Counted from the first letter of the stretch, positions 24,760 to 33,806 are shown. The stretch is 64,000 bases of DNA from Oscillospiraceae bacterium (GCA_029007035.1 JAQXHC010000012.1:31438-95437), one strand, 5' to 3'. Notes: generated from the letters alone by a model not told the origin. Translations and numbers: made by a program.

Positions 24760-25415
24760 TATGTATTGCCCTTCATTTTTGCTGCGGCTTCCGCCATATT
24801 ATCGGATTGAAAGAGGAAACTGCCCGATACAAGAACATTTGCACCTGCTTTTTTAACAATTTCTGCTGTTATAATGTCAATTCCGCCGTCAACCTGAATA
24901 TCGGTATCAAGTCCGATTTCATTTAGGCGTCTGCGGATTATACGTACCTTATCAGCAGTTTCGGGAATAAAACTCTGACCTCCGAACCCCGGTTCAACCG
25001 TCATTACAAGAATCATGTCTGCAAACGGAAGATATTCGAAAACCTTTTCAGCAGGAGTTGAAGGCTTTATTGCCACTGCTGCCTTTGCTCCGCTTGCTTT
25101 AATTTGCGTAATAGTTTCCATAACGTCACTTTCGCTTTCAAGATGAAACGAAATTATATCAGCGCCGAACTCGGCAAACCTGCTGACATAGCGATGCGGC
25201 TCGGTTATCATAAGATGAACATCAAGCGTGAGGTCGGTAATCTTTCTGATAGCTTTTAATATAGGCAATCCATACGTAATGTTATTAACAAACACTCCGT
25301 CCATTACATCAAAATGGAGCATATCAATATTGTTTTTTTCAAGTCTGTGAACTTCTTCCCCGAGTCTTAACATATCGGCACTGAGAATTGAAGCAGAAAT
25401 CAAATTATTCAACAA
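24759..25415 (-). CDS. rpe: Ribulose-phosphate 3-epimerase
   Basis: 218 residues, a TIM barrel of the pentose phosphate pathway that interconverts ribulose-5- and xylulose-5-phosphate. Markers are SASILSADML near the start, HFDVMDGVFVNNITYGLPILKAI (metal-binding His and Asp), LDVHLMITEP, VMTVEPGFGGQSF and QVDGGI. The fold is complete. The start is TTG at 25415 behind GGAAGAAGTGA; a second TTG follows one codon later. It is the first gene of the long operon through dnaE, with a good promoter 46 bp upstream. Confidence 0.94.
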   Translation of the reverse strand: MLNNLISASILSADMLRLGEEVHRLEKNNIDMLHFDVMDGVFVNNITYGLPILKAIRKITDLTLDVHLMITEPHRYVSRFAEFGADIISFHLESESDVMETITQIKASGAKAAVAIKPSTPAEKVFEYLPFADMILVMTVEPGFGGQSFIPETADKVRIIRRRLNEIGLDTDIQVDGGIDIITAEIVKKAGANVLVSGSFLFQSDNMAEAAAKMKGNT

Positions 25416-25460
25416 ATCACTTCTTCCATTTATCCCTATTTTATATTTCCACTCCTTATT

Positions 25461-25489
25461 ATTATATAATATTTATTTGCCAACGTCAA
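25461..25489 (-). promoter_or_regulatory. Promoter of the rpe-to-dnaE operon
   Basis: Minus strand TTGACG, 17 bp, TATAAT. It is the only clear promoter I see ahead of this ten-gene block. Confidence 0.75.
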
Positions 25490-25636
25490 TATACTTACGG
25501 AATTTTTTTGCTTTTCCGGTAATATATAATTTTTATACATAAAATTGATTTATTAATATCAATATCATTATATCATATTCCGGAATCAATTTCAATAACT
25601 GAGTTGAAGTAAAACTGTTTTATTTATTTTCAAATA

Positions 25637-25665
25637 TTGACTTTTTTCTTTTTGTAGAATATAAT
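25637..25665 (+). promoter_or_regulatory. Promoter of the amidohydrolase gene
   Basis: TTGACT, 17 bp, TATAAT. The start codon at 25692 is 26 bp further. The 150 bp between this and the rpe promoter is AT-rich with nothing else recognisable. Confidence 0.8.
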
Positions 25666-25691
25666 TATTAGAGTGAATGGAGGTCGTTAAA

Positions 25692-26492
25692 ATGGAAAAT
25701 GAATATGAAATTATTGACGCTCACGCACATATATTCCCTGAAAAAATTGCACAGAGCGCGACTGTGAATATAGGTAATTTTTACAATCTTCCAATGTCAA
25801 ACTGCGGTTCATGCGATAAATTGATTCAGAGCGGCAGCAAAATCGGAATCTCTAAATATCTTGTATGCTCGACTGCGACGAATCCACATCAGGTTAATTC
25901 AATAAATCATTTTATTGCTGATGAATGCAGCAATCACAGCTCGTTCTTTGGATTTGGTACAGCACATCCCGATTCCGAAGACATTGAATCGGATATAAAT
26001 CAGATTATCTCCCTCGGACTGCACGGTGTTAAGCTGCACCCTGATTTTCAGCTTTTCAATATCGATGATAAAAAAGCTTATCCGATTTACGAAATGATTG
26101 AAGACAGGCTGCCGGTTCTGATTCACTGCGGCGATGAACGCTACAATTATTCTGCTCCTGAACGCGTGGCAAAAATCCATAATGATTTTCCGAAACTTAA
26201 AATAACCGCAGCTCATCTCGGCGGGTACAGACGATGGGACAGTGCATCGGAATGTCTGAAGGGACTTGAAAATATTCGCTTTGATATCAGCAGCTCACTC
26301 AGCTTTATGTCTAAAGAATATGCAGTCAATCTTATTCGCGGCTATGGTGCTGAAAATTGCTTCTTCGGCTCTGATTTTCCCATGTGGAATCACAAGGACG
26401 AATTTGAACATTTTCTCGCACTTGGTCTCACCGATTCGGAAAATCAGCTGATTCTTTCCCGAAGCTTTAAGGAGTTTTACAACCTCAAATAA
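25692..26492 (+). CDS. Metal-dependent amidohydrolase (TatD/amidohydrolase-2 type)
   Basis: 266 residues. The N-terminus IIDAHAHIFPEKIA supplies the metal-binding HxH. GVKLHPDF near residue 115, VLIHCGDE near 140, the AAHLGGYRRW motif near 175 and GSDFPMW near 230 supply the remaining His and Asp ligands in the usual TIM-barrel order. The substrate is unknown: decarboxylases of the ACMSD type and TatD-like nucleases share this layout. Start: ATG 25692 follows GGAGG by 8 bases; the ATG at 25677 overlaps that ribosome binding site and is rejected. It is monocistronic, ending in a terminator shared with pnp. Confidence 0.82.
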   Translation: MENEYEIIDAHAHIFPEKIAQSATVNIGNFYNLPMSNCGSCDKLIQSGSKIGISKYLVCSTATNPHQVNSINHFIADECSNHSSFFGFGTAHPDSEDIESDINQIISLGLHGVKLHPDFQLFNIDDKKAYPIYEMIEDRLPVLIHCGDERYNYSAPERVAKIHNDFPKLKITAAHLGGYRRWDSASECLKGLENIRFDISSSLSFMSKEYAVNLIRGYGAENCFFGSDFPMWNHKDEFEHFLALGLTDSENQLILSRSFKEFYNLK

Positions 26493-26497
26493 AATTT

Positions 26498-26528
26498 ATG
26501 GCGGTTCTCATTTGAACCGCCATTTTTA
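26498..26528. terminator. Terminator between the amidohydrolase gene and pnp
   Basis: The perfect stem ATGGCGGTTC / GAACCGCCAT has a 6-base loop and is followed by TTTTTAT on the plus strand. It is less T-rich on the minus strand but probably serves pnp too. Confidence 0.85.
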
Positions 26529-28649
26529 TCAGTTGCTTGAATTTCTCTTTGCTTCGATTTCGGCAAGTGCATCCTTTCTTGAAAGGTTTATCCTGCCCTG
26601 TCTGTCAATTTCGGTAACCTTAACTACGATTTCATCACCTATTGAAACAATGTCCTCAACCTTCTCAACTCTTGATTTATCGAGCTTTGAAATGTGTACA
26701 AGTCCATCCATTCCGGGAACGATTTCTACAAATGCTCCAAATTCCATAAGTCTTACAACTTTACCTCTGTAGATAGCTCCGACCTCGGGTCCGTTTGCAA
26801 TAGTCTCAACAATCTGAAGCGCTTTCTTTGTATTGTTTGCATCTATTCCGCTGATAAATACGCTTCCGTCATCGTTGATATCAATCTTTACATCACAGTC
26901 GGCTGAAATCTTCTGAATAACCTTTCCGCCTTGTCCGATAACTTCACGGATTTTATCAACGGGAACCTTGGTCTGAAGCATTTTAGGAGCATATTTGCTT
27001 ACAGTCGGTCTGACCTCCGGTATCGCCTTGAGCATTATTTCGTCAAGAATATATATACGTGCTTTTCTTGTTTTTTCAAAGGCTTCCTTGATTATTGCGG
27101 GAGTAAGTCCGTCAACCTTGATGTCCACCTGAATTGCAGTAATTCCTTTATGAGTACCGCCGACCTTAAAGTCCATATCGCCGAAGAAATCCTCAAGTCC
27201 CTGGATATCAACCATAGTCATGAAATCATCACTGTCGGGAAGAGTAATAAGTCCGCATGAAATACCCGCAACGGGCGCTTTAATTGGTACGCCTGCATCC
27301 ATAAGGGCAAGCGTTGAACCGCATATTGAACCCTGTGATGTTGAGCCGTTCGACGAGAGAACCTCAGATACGAGTCTGAGCGCATATGGGAATTCCTCAA
27401 CAGGGGGAATTACAGGAGCAAGTGCTCTCTCTGCCAGAGCTCCGTGACCGATCTCACGGCGTCCGGGACCCCTGCTGGGCTTTGTCTCGCCTACAGAATA
27501 TGACGGGAAGTTGTACTGGTGCATATATCTCTTAGAATCTTCCTCATCAAGACCGTCGATTCTCTGCGCATCACTTACCGGACCAAGGGTTGCAATGGTA
27601 AGAACCTGTGTCTGTCCTCTTGTGAAAAGACCTGAACCGTGAACTCTCGGAAGAACTCCAACCTCAGCGGCAAGAGGACGAATTTCGTCGATTCCGCGTC
27701 CGTCAACACGCTTACCTTCATAGAGCCATGTACGGACAATCTTCTTCTGGAGTTTATAAATGCATTCATCAAGCATCGCAGCCTGTTCTGGATAAATTTC
27801 GTCGAATTTTGCATGAATATCATCAATAATCGGAGCAAGTCTTGCATCGCGGACTGTCTTGTCATTTGTATCAAGAGCTGCCTTGACCCTGTCAGCAGCA
27901 AATGCCTCGACAGCGTCGAACATATCATGATCAACTTCCTGAGACTCAAAGGCGAACTTTGGCTTGCCTATCTGAGCGCGGATATCATTGATAAAGGCAA
28001 CCATTTTCTTGATTTCCTCATGTCCCTTGAGGATAGCTTCGAGCATCGTATCCTCAGGAACTTCGTTTGCGCCTGCTTCAATCATTACAATTTTTTCAGC
28101 AGTTCCTGCAACAGTAAGCGTGAGGTCAGTCTTTTCTCTCTGCTCAAGAGTAGGATTGAGAACGATTTCTCCGTCAACGAGTCCTACGTTGATGCCTGCG
28201 ATAGGTCCATTCCACGGTATATCGGAAATTGAAATTGCGATTGATGTTGCAATCATGCCTGCGATTTCAGGCGAATTGTCAGGCTCAACAGCAAGAACTG
28301 TCATAACCACGGAAACATCGTTTCTCATGTCCTTCGGGAAAAGAGGACGGATAGGTCTGTCCACACATCTGGAAGTGAGAATTGCCTTTTCGGACGGCTT
28401 ACCCTCACGCTTTGTGAATGAGCCAGGGATTTTACCTACCGAATAGAGTCTCTCTTCGTAGTCAACGGAAAGAGGGAAAAAATCAACGCCCTCTCTCGGC
28501 TTTGCGCTTGCGGTAACATTTGCCATTACTACTGTTTCGCCGTATCTTACCCAGCATGAACCGTTAGAAAGTCCGCAGGTCTTTCCTGTCTCTACAACAA
28601 GTTTTCTGCCTGCGTAAACTGTTTCGAATGTTCTGTAATTTTCAAACAT
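26529..28649 (-). CDS. pnp: Polyribonucleotide nucleotidyltransferase (PNPase)
   Basis: 706 residues. This phosphorolytic 3'-5' exoribonuclease turns over mRNA. Two RNase PH domains are separated by an alpha-helical linker, followed by a KH domain (VPVDKIREVIGQGGKVIQKI near 565) and an S1 domain (GAIYRGKVVRLMEFGAFVEIVPGMDGLVHIS) to the C-terminus. The second PH core carries the active-site region with TRGQTQVL and SNGSTSQGSICGSTLALMDAG. The length is typical. It is co-transcribed with rpsO from upstream, and a long stem-loop in the leader is likely its autoregulatory site. Confidence 0.96.
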   Translation of the reverse strand: MFENYRTFETVYAGRKLVVETGKTCGLSNGSCWVRYGETVVMANVTASAKPREGVDFFPLSVDYEERLYSVGKIPGSFTKREGKPSEKAILTSRCVDRPIRPLFPKDMRNDVSVVMTVLAVEPDNSPEIAGMIATSIAISISDIPWNGPIAGINVGLVDGEIVLNPTLEQREKTDLTLTVAGTAEKIVMIEAGANEVPEDTMLEAILKGHEEIKKMVAFINDIRAQIGKPKFAFESQEVDHDMFDAVEAFAADRVKAALDTNDKTVRDARLAPIIDDIHAKFDEIYPEQAAMLDECIYKLQKKIVRTWLYEGKRVDGRGIDEIRPLAAEVGVLPRVHGSGLFTRGQTQVLTIATLGPVSDAQRIDGLDEEDSKRYMHQYNFPSYSVGETKPSRGPGRREIGHGALAERALAPVIPPVEEFPYALRLVSEVLSSNGSTSQGSICGSTLALMDAGVPIKAPVAGISCGLITLPDSDDFMTMVDIQGLEDFFGDMDFKVGGTHKGITAIQVDIKVDGLTPAIIKEAFEKTRKARIYILDEIMLKAIPEVRPTVSKYAPKMLQTKVPVDKIREVIGQGGKVIQKISADCDVKIDINDDGSVFISGIDANNTKKALQIVETIANGPEVGAIYRGKVVRLMEFGAFVEIVPGMDGLVHISKLDKSRVEKVEDIVSIGDEIVVKVTEIDRQGRINLSRKDALAEIEAKRNSSN

Positions 28650-28670
28650 AAAATGCCTCCTGTATAATTT

Positions 28671-28748
28671 GCAGCGGCTTTAGCAATAAACTCTGCGCCG
28701 TTATTTTCGTCTGTCGGCGTACAGTTTAATGCTAAAAGCCCCGGCTGC
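28671..28748 (-). promoter_or_regulatory. Long stem-loop in the pnp leader, candidate PNPase autoregulation site
   Basis: The arms 28671-28692 and 28722-28748 pair over about 20 bp (GCAGC, GGCTTTAGCA, ATAAACT against their complements, with small bulges), and the loop itself contains GCGCCG/CGGCGT. In E. coli PNPase represses itself through an RNase III-cut stem-loop in the same place; that this one does so is inference. Confidence 0.6.
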
Positions 28749-28765
28749 ATGGATTTGTGTATAGA

Positions 28766-28800
28766 CATAAAGGCAGGAGGGCGAACCCCACTGCCTTATG
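28766..28800 (-). terminator. Hairpin between rpsO and pnp (attenuator-like)
   Basis: CATAAAGGCAG and CTGCCTTATG pair with one bulged A, 10 bp after the rpsO stop. On the minus strand no long T-run follows, so it is more likely a processing or partial-termination hairpin than a full terminator. Confidence 0.5.
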
Positions 28801-28810
28801 TGAACGATAA

Positions 28811-29077
28811 TTACTTACGAAGACCGAGCTTCTCTACGATTGCACGGTATCTGTTAACGTCCTTCTTTTTCAGATAAGCAAGAAGATTACGTCTGTGACC
28901 AACCATTTTAAGAAGACCTCTTCTTGAATGGTGGTCGTTCTTGTGAATCTTGAGGTGAGCTGTCAGGTCATTAATTCTCTTTGTGAGAATAGCAATCTGA
29001 ACCTCGGGTGAACCTGTATCGTTTTCGTGTGTCTTGTTAGCCTCAATAACGGCTGTTTTTTCTTCCTTCAATAACAT
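28811..29077 (-). CDS. rpsO: 30S ribosomal protein S15
   Basis: 88 residues with the full family pattern: [37 protein letters not shown] and [10 protein letters not shown]. It binds 16S rRNA helices early in small-subunit assembly. Start: ATG 29077 follows AGAGGTG; the GTG at 29086 overlaps that site. The 85-base leader upstream is long enough for S15 autoregulation, but I could not identify the structure with certainty. It is followed by pnp, the common bacterial pairing. Confidence 0.97.
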   Translation of the reverse strand: MLLKEEKTAVIEANKTHENDTGSPEVQIAILTKRINDLTAHLKIHKNDHHSRRGLLKMVGHRRNLLAYLKKKDVNRYRAIVEKLGLRK

Positions 29078-29171
29078 TTGAAGCACCTCTTAATATATTA
29101 TTCCGCAATCATAGACAAGGGTGAACAGCTGAATCTGAGGTCACGCCCAAGTCCAAGAACACGGTGAATTT

Positions 29172-29200
29172 ATTATATCACATTATCTTTCGTTTGTAAA
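29172..29200 (-). promoter_or_regulatory. Promoter of rpsO-pnp
   Basis: Minus strand TTTACA, 17 bp, TATAAT with TGA before the -10. It gives a leader of about 85 bases. Confidence 0.8.
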
Positions 29201-29219
29201 GAGTTTTTTTGAATTTTCT

Positions 29220-29486
29220 TTAAATTTGATTATCGCGCCGCAGAAATTCTTCGAAAACACGGCTGACAAGCATTTCGTCATCAACATTGAAATAACCGCC
29301 GTCAAGATTTTGAAGAATTATAACCTCGTTCTCCTCGTCATCTTCACCTACTTCATCAAACGGCAGAAGAACGGCAAATCGTTTTCCTCCAAAATCAAAT
29401 TCATCCAGTATTTCAAAATGACAGTCCTCGCCGCTGTCGTCGGTCAGTGCGATGTATCTGCCCTCGTCCATGTCAAATTCGTCCAT
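29220..29486 (-). CDS. DUF1292 family protein (YrzB-like)
   Basis: 88 residues, strongly acidic. The pattern F-x-I-L-D-E-F-D-F-x-G-K-R-F-A-V-L-L-P, then E-N-E-V-I-I-L-Q, is the DUF1292 family. Its function is unknown; in other Firmicutes it neighbours yrrK/ruvX and alaS. Here it ends the Feo operon, 18 bp after the small Cys-rich protein. Start: ATG 29486 follows AGGTGAT; the longer frame is not needed. Confidence 0.8.
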   Translation of the reverse strand: MDEFDMDEGRYIALTDDSGEDCHFEILDEFDFGGKRFAVLLPFDEVGEDDEENEVIILQNLDGGYFNVDDEMLVSRVFEEFLRRDNQI

Positions 29487-29504
29487 AAAAATCACCTCGC
29501 TATT

Positions 29505-29642
29505 CTACCGCTTGCCGCAGTGCGAGCAGTTTTTTCTGCAGTTTTTGCAGCCGGAACAGCCCATGCTCTTTAAAGATGCGGCAATACTAAGCACAAAGGC
29601 GATTCCTATTATAATAACCAAGATCCAGTCGGCAAAACTCAT
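29505..29642 (-). CDS. FeoB-associated Cys-rich membrane protein
   Basis: 45 residues, too short for most gene callers. One hydrophobic helix (ADWILVIIIGIAFVLSIAA) is followed by CSGCKNCRKNCSHC near the C-terminus. This layout matches the FeoB-associated family (PF12669) in which a helix precedes paired Cys residues thought to bind iron on the cytoplasmic side. ATG 29642 has AGGTGAT 4-5 bases upstream. It begins 5 bp after feoB, so it is part of the same transcript. The Cys pattern and position together make the call firm. Confidence 0.88.
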   Translation of the reverse strand: MSFADWILVIIIGIAFVLSIAASLKSMGCSGCKNCRKNCSHCGKR

Positions 29643-29647
29643 ATTTA

Positions 29648-31651
29648 TCACCTGATTAAACAAATTATATTATACACTGCAAATGCCATAATCCATGCAA
29701 TAAGGCACTGCGCAACTACAATGAGCAGTGTTTTTACCGTGGAGTTAAGCTCTTTTTTTATTGTTGAAATTGCTGCAATACATGGTGTATAGAGCAGTGT
29801 GAACACAAGAAAGCTCAGAGCTGATGCTCCTGTGAATATCAGGCTGAGATTCTCTGAAAGCTTCGATGTGCTTGACGAAAGCAAAACTCCAAGTGTGCTG
29901 ACAACAGCTTCCTTAGCCGAAAGTCCGGTTATAAGCGCAGTTGAAATCCGCCAGTCTTCGAAGCCAAGCGGTCTGAATACAGGCGAAATCGTTCTTCCGA
30001 TCATCGCAAGCAGACTTTCGGCGCTGTCATTTACAACATTGAGCCTTGTATCAAAGCTCTGGAGAAACCAGATTATAATGGTTGCTGCAAAAATGACCGT
30101 AAATGCCTTTGTAAGGAAGTCTTTTGCCTTATCCCACATAAGCAGAACAACGCTTTTCGGCGACGGAAAACGGTAATTAGGCAGTTCCATTACAAATGGA
30201 ACAGGATTTCCTCTGAAAACTGTATGCTTTAAAACAAGCGCGTAAATAATTCCGGTTATAATTCCGAATATGTAAAGTCCGATCATGACCAGCGGCTTAT
30301 AATGTGTAAAGAACGCAGCCGTAAAAACCGCATATATCGGTATTTTTGCCGAACAGCTCATAAATGGAACGAGCATTATGGTCATTTTTTTGTCTCGCTC
30401 CGAAGAGAGCGTCCGACTTGCCATAATTGCAGGCACTGAGCATCCAAAGCCTATCAGCATAGGTACAAAGCTTCGCCCGGACAGTCCGATTTTGCGGAGA
30501 AGCTTATCCATTACAAAGGCTACTCGCGCCATGTATCCGCTGTCCTCGAGAATTGAAAGAAAAAAGAACAATGTTACAATTATCGGCAAGAAACTTAAAA
30601 CGCTTCCGACACCAGCAAAAATTCCATCAATGATAAGGCTGTGAACGACGGGATTGATTTCATAGCTTGTCAGTGCTGAATCCGCGATTTCGGTAACTTT
30701 ATCGACGCCTAAAGACAACAAATCGCTTAGAAAGCTTCCAATCACGTTGAATGTCAGCCAGAAAATAAGCATCATTATTATAAGAAACGACGGTATAGCA
30801 AGATATTTATTAGTTAATATATTGTCAATTTTTATGCTTCGGATATGTTCCATACTCTCGCGCGCTTTGACTACAGTTTCTCCGCACGCTTTCTCAATAA
30901 AAGTATATCTCATGTCGGCAATTGCCGCATTTCTGTCAAGTCCGCATTCGAATTCCATTTCAACAACGGTATGTTCAATCATCTCAAGCTCATTTTGATT
31001 AAGCTCCAGACGGCTGATGATATCGGGATCTTCCTCGACAATTTTTACCGCTGCAAATTTCGGATTAACGCCTATTTTTTCAGCATGATCCTCAATAAGA
31101 TGAGTTACGCCGTGAATACACCTGTGTACCGCACCCGAACAGAAATCCGTTTTTGTGGGATATATCTTGTTTTTGGCAATATTCAAAGCCGTATCAACCA
31201 GTTCTGAAATACCCTCATTCTTTGCCGCACTGATCGGAATTACAGGAATACCAAGCCATGTAGACAGCGCCTTGACATTGATTGTACCGCCGTTTTTGCG
31301 GACTTCATCCATCATGTTCAGCGCAAGAACCATCGGAATCCTCATTTCCAGCAGCTGAAGCGTTAAATAAAGATTTCGCTCTATATTGTTAGCATCGACT
31401 ATGTTGATAATTCCGTCCGGTTTTTCGTTAATCAGGAAATCACGGGTTACAATTTCCTCCTGCGTATAGGGGCGAATCGAATAAATTCCCGGCAAGTCAA
31501 CTACGCTTGCATTCTTTGCTCCGCGTATCTCTCCTACTTTACTGTCAACGGTTACTCCGGGAAAATTTCCTACATGCTGGTTCGAGCCAGTAAGCTGATT
31601 GAAAAGTGTTGTTTTACCACAGTTCTGATTGCCTGCAAGAGCAAAAATCAT
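29648..31651 (-). CDS. feoB: Ferrous iron transporter FeoB
   Basis: 667 residues. The N-terminal GTPase has G1 GNQNCGKTTLFN, the G2 loop in NFPGVTVD, G3 VVDLPGIYS and G4 LNMMD. A helical domain follows to about 270, and then about ten membrane helices with GFGCSVPAIMASRTL and LLYTPCIAAIST, the two Cys-containing gate segments. It imports Fe(II). The start overlaps the feoA stop by 4 bp (ATGA). FeoC is absent and replaced by the small Cys-rich protein, the usual situation in Clostridia. Confidence 0.96.
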   Translation of the reverse strand: MIFALAGNQNCGKTTLFNQLTGSNQHVGNFPGVTVDSKVGEIRGAKNASVVDLPGIYSIRPYTQEEIVTRDFLINEKPDGIINIVDANNIERNLYLTLQLLEMRIPMVLALNMMDEVRKNGGTINVKALSTWLGIPVIPISAAKNEGISELVDTALNIAKNKIYPTKTDFCSGAVHRCIHGVTHLIEDHAEKIGVNPKFAAVKIVEEDPDIISRLELNQNELEMIEHTVVEMEFECGLDRNAAIADMRYTFIEKACGETVVKARESMEHIRSIKIDNILTNKYLAIPSFLIIMMLIFWLTFNVIGSFLSDLLSLGVDKVTEIADSALTSYEINPVVHSLIIDGIFAGVGSVLSFLPIIVTLFFFLSILEDSGYMARVAFVMDKLLRKIGLSGRSFVPMLIGFGCSVPAIMASRTLSSERDKKMTIMLVPFMSCSAKIPIYAVFTAAFFTHYKPLVMIGLYIFGIITGIIYALVLKHTVFRGNPVPFVMELPNYRFPSPKSVVLLMWDKAKDFLTKAFTVIFAATIIIWFLQSFDTRLNVVNDSAESLLAMIGRTISPVFRPLGFEDWRISTALITGLSAKEAVVSTLGVLLSSSTSKLSENLSLIFTGASALSFLVFTLLYTPCIAAISTIKKELNSTVKTLLIVVAQCLIAWIMAFAVYNIICLIR

Positions 31652-31884
31652 GTTTTGGCATCCTCTCTTTCAACCTCAATTTTTTTCGCATCCTCGATAC
31701 GTATCGTCAGCTCGTATCCGCGGAGATGAATTTCAATCGGATCTCCCATTGGTGCAACCTTTCTGACCATGACCCTTGTCCTCGGGATCAGTCCCATGTC
31801 AAGTAATCTGAGACGAAGCGGTCCCTCGCCGCCAACAGCTGTTATTGTAGCCGCTTCTCCTATTTTTAGCATATCAAGCGTCAT
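31648..31884 (-). CDS. feoA: Ferrous iron transport protein FeoA
   Basis: 78 residues with an SH3-like beta barrel. The pattern L-K-I-G-E-A-A-T-I, GEGPLRLRLLDMGLIPRTRV and IHLRGYELTIRIEDAKKIEV is typical. It binds FeoB and tunes its activity. ATG 31884 follows GGAGG. Only 48 bp separate it from the DUF1015 gene and I see no iron-box or promoter there, so it may be transcribed from the maf promoter. Confidence 0.92.
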   Translation of the reverse strand: MTLDMLKIGEAATITAVGGEGPLRLRLLDMGLIPRTRVMVRKVAPMGDPIEIHLRGYELTIRIEDAKKIEVEREDAKT

Positions 31885-31932
31885 TTGAAAAACCTCCGGA
31901 ATTAAACAGAATATCGTTGCATGAAAATTTTA

Positions 31933-33198
31933 TCAGAGAATTGCCCGCGCCTCGATATAAAAACGTTTATCATCGGCATGACCCATTGAAAACGTCTTTC
32001 TCGGAAGTGCACCGTCCTTTATAACTGTCGGGAAAAGGTCAACTTTATCCATATCGGGAAGAATAAAAGCGATTCCGTTTTTCTCGGCAGCAAGTGCCTT
32101 GACATTAGATGAGCCGTGAATATAGTCAATTTTTCCGTTGTTTTCCGAAATATATCTGTCAAGGAAGTTCTGAAGTGAACCTACTGTAAGATTTGATGAC
32201 GGTTTTCCTATATAAACCTTATGCGATTCACCGCCGCAAATATACTCAAAAAACTGTTCAGACGGATTATCCGAAAGTCCGAGCGTGCCGTTCATTTCGC
32301 TTATCAGCTTATCACAGTCTACATTATATACAAGTCTGTGAATAGCCTCAAATTTAAGCGCAGGACTGTGAAGATTTACAATTTCAACAAGTGCATACCG
32401 CGCAGGATGATTTGATAAATCAGCTTCCGGCCGAGATGCTTTAAGCTGCTGATAATACTCCTTTGCTGTTGCAAGTGAATGATTGCCGTCGCCCATTGCA
32501 TAAAGCAGCACAGGTTCTCCGTCAAGACCATATTTTTTGTTGAATGCATCATTTTCGGCAAGATTGCACAGAGCGTCATTGATTTTATTCTGAGTCTCGC
32601 CGTCAAGCAGATATCCCTCTATACTTCCGCCGTCCATCATCAGTTCCGTAGAATAGAGTTTTCTGAAGCTTCCTGCGGACGCTCCGAGAGGTTCAATTAC
32701 TGTGTTTTCCGGGTCATCTATCAGAATCATGATATGAGGAAGTTCAAGCGGTGCGCCTTTTCTGATTTTCAGTCGAGGTGGAATACGCTCAACAACAGTC
32801 GCCTCAGTCGCGCGAACCTCCGAGACGCTTCCTTTATTGAAATCGTACTTTTCAAGGTCAATTTTTCCGATTATTCCCTCGCGGACTATTCCGTTTCCCT
32901 GCGTCCGGCGAACATAAATCATAGCGTCTTTATATTCGGTAAAGATGTTCTGTTCAATATATTGCTTCATTACAGTGTGAATTTTTTCAATTATTTTGTC
33001 AACATCCGCTGATTCAAGATAAATTTCCGGCAGAATGAGATTCAGCGCTGACGGTGCATCTCCTACGTTTTTCTGAGTTTTCTCCCAGTATTCCGGTTCG
33101 CTTGTGTACTGATCACAGGCAATTACCGACCACTTTTTCATATCAATTTTATCATTCGGAACAAGAATGTCGGCAGCTGAAAATGCAGTTTTTTTCAT
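31933..33198 (-). CDS. DUF1015 family protein
   Basis: 421 residues, full-length for the family. The markers are DQYTSEPEYWE near residue 30, YVRRTQGNGIVREGIIG, ATEATVVERIPPRLKIRKGAPLELPH and MGDGNHSLATAKEYY. The family is conserved in bacteria and archaea; its biochemical role is unknown to me. The start overlaps the maf stop by 4 bp, so the two are translated together. Confidence 0.88.
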   Translation of the reverse strand: MKKTAFSAADILVPNDKIDMKKWSVIACDQYTSEPEYWEKTQKNVGDAPSALNLILPEIYLESADVDKIIEKIHTVMKQYIEQNIFTEYKDAMIYVRRTQGNGIVREGIIGKIDLEKYDFNKGSVSEVRATEATVVERIPPRLKIRKGAPLELPHIMILIDDPENTVIEPLGASAGSFRKLYSTELMMDGGSIEGYLLDGETQNKINDALCNLAENDAFNKKYGLDGEPVLLYAMGDGNHSLATAKEYYQQLKASRPEADLSNHPARYALVEIVNLHSPALKFEAIHRLVYNVDCDKLISEMNGTLGLSDNPSEQFFEYICGGESHKVYIGKPSSNLTVGSLQNFLDRYISENNGKIDYIHGSSNVKALAAEKNGIAFILPDMDKVDLFPTVIKDGALPRKTFSMGHADDKRFYIEARAIL

Positions 33199-33776
33199 AA
33201 TAAATCTCCTTTGTTTATGTCATTCAATAATTTTCTCAATTCAATGTTAAGCTTTGACACAGGCAGTCCGACAACATTGAAATAGTCGCCGCATATTTTT
33301 TCAGTCAGAAGCGATCCTTTCCCCTGTATACCATAGCCTCCGGCTTTATCATACGGCTCATCAGAGGAAATGTATTCCTCAATTTCATTGTCATCAAGCT
33401 CATGGAAATAAACCTCTGTACACACTGAAAATTTTCTCTTAATACTTCCAAATTTAATCGCACATCCGGTTATTACCTTATGACACTTTCCCGAAAGCAT
33501 CCGGATATACTGTCTGCATTGCTTCATATCCACAGGCTTTCCGAGAACCCTGCCGTCAAATATTACCATAGTATCACAGCCTATTACAACATCATCCGGA
33601 CATATTTTCGCGCCTGCCTCTGCTTTTATATCCGCAAGATACTGTGGCTGGTCTTCTGCCGGAATATCCTCCGGAGTTTTTTCATCCACGGCGGCGGAAA
33701 TAACAGTGAAATTATCGGTAATCAACCGCATAAGCTCTTTTCTTCGCGGAGAAGATGATGCAAGAATTATCCGCAT
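33195..33776 (-). CDS. maf: Maf-like nucleotide pyrophosphatase (dTTP/UTP type)
   Basis: 193 residues. It hydrolyses dTTP, UTP or modified nucleotides to monophosphates. The signature LASSSPRRKELM is at the N-terminus; the conserved IGCDTMVIFDGRVLGKP holds the catalytic Asp; GKCHKVITG and YDKAGGYGIQGKGSLL complete the pocket. Asp rather than Glu around the base pocket is usual for the dTTP/UTP subgroup, but the assignment is by pattern. It is the first gene of the maf-DUF1015-feo run, behind its own promoter. Confidence 0.93.
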   Translation of the reverse strand: MRIILASSSPRRKELMRLITDNFTVISAAVDEKTPEDIPAEDQPQYLADIKAEAGAKICPDDVVIGCDTMVIFDGRVLGKPVDMKQCRQYIRMLSGKCHKVITGCAIKFGSIKRKFSVCTEVYFHELDDNEIEEYISSDEPYDKAGGYGIQGKGSLLTEKICGDYFNVVGLPVSKLNIELRKLLNDINKGDLL

Positions 33777-33806
33777 ATTATACCTCCTGTTTATTTATCC
33801 AGTTTT

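Noticed and set aside
27639..28232. 197-residue frame opposite pnp
   Set aside because: It lies entirely inside pnp on the opposite strand, has no ribosome binding site and no family pattern.
31885..31932. Iron-box (Fur or DtxR type) in front of feoA
   Set aside because: I looked for the usual inverted repeats in the 48 bp gap and found none.
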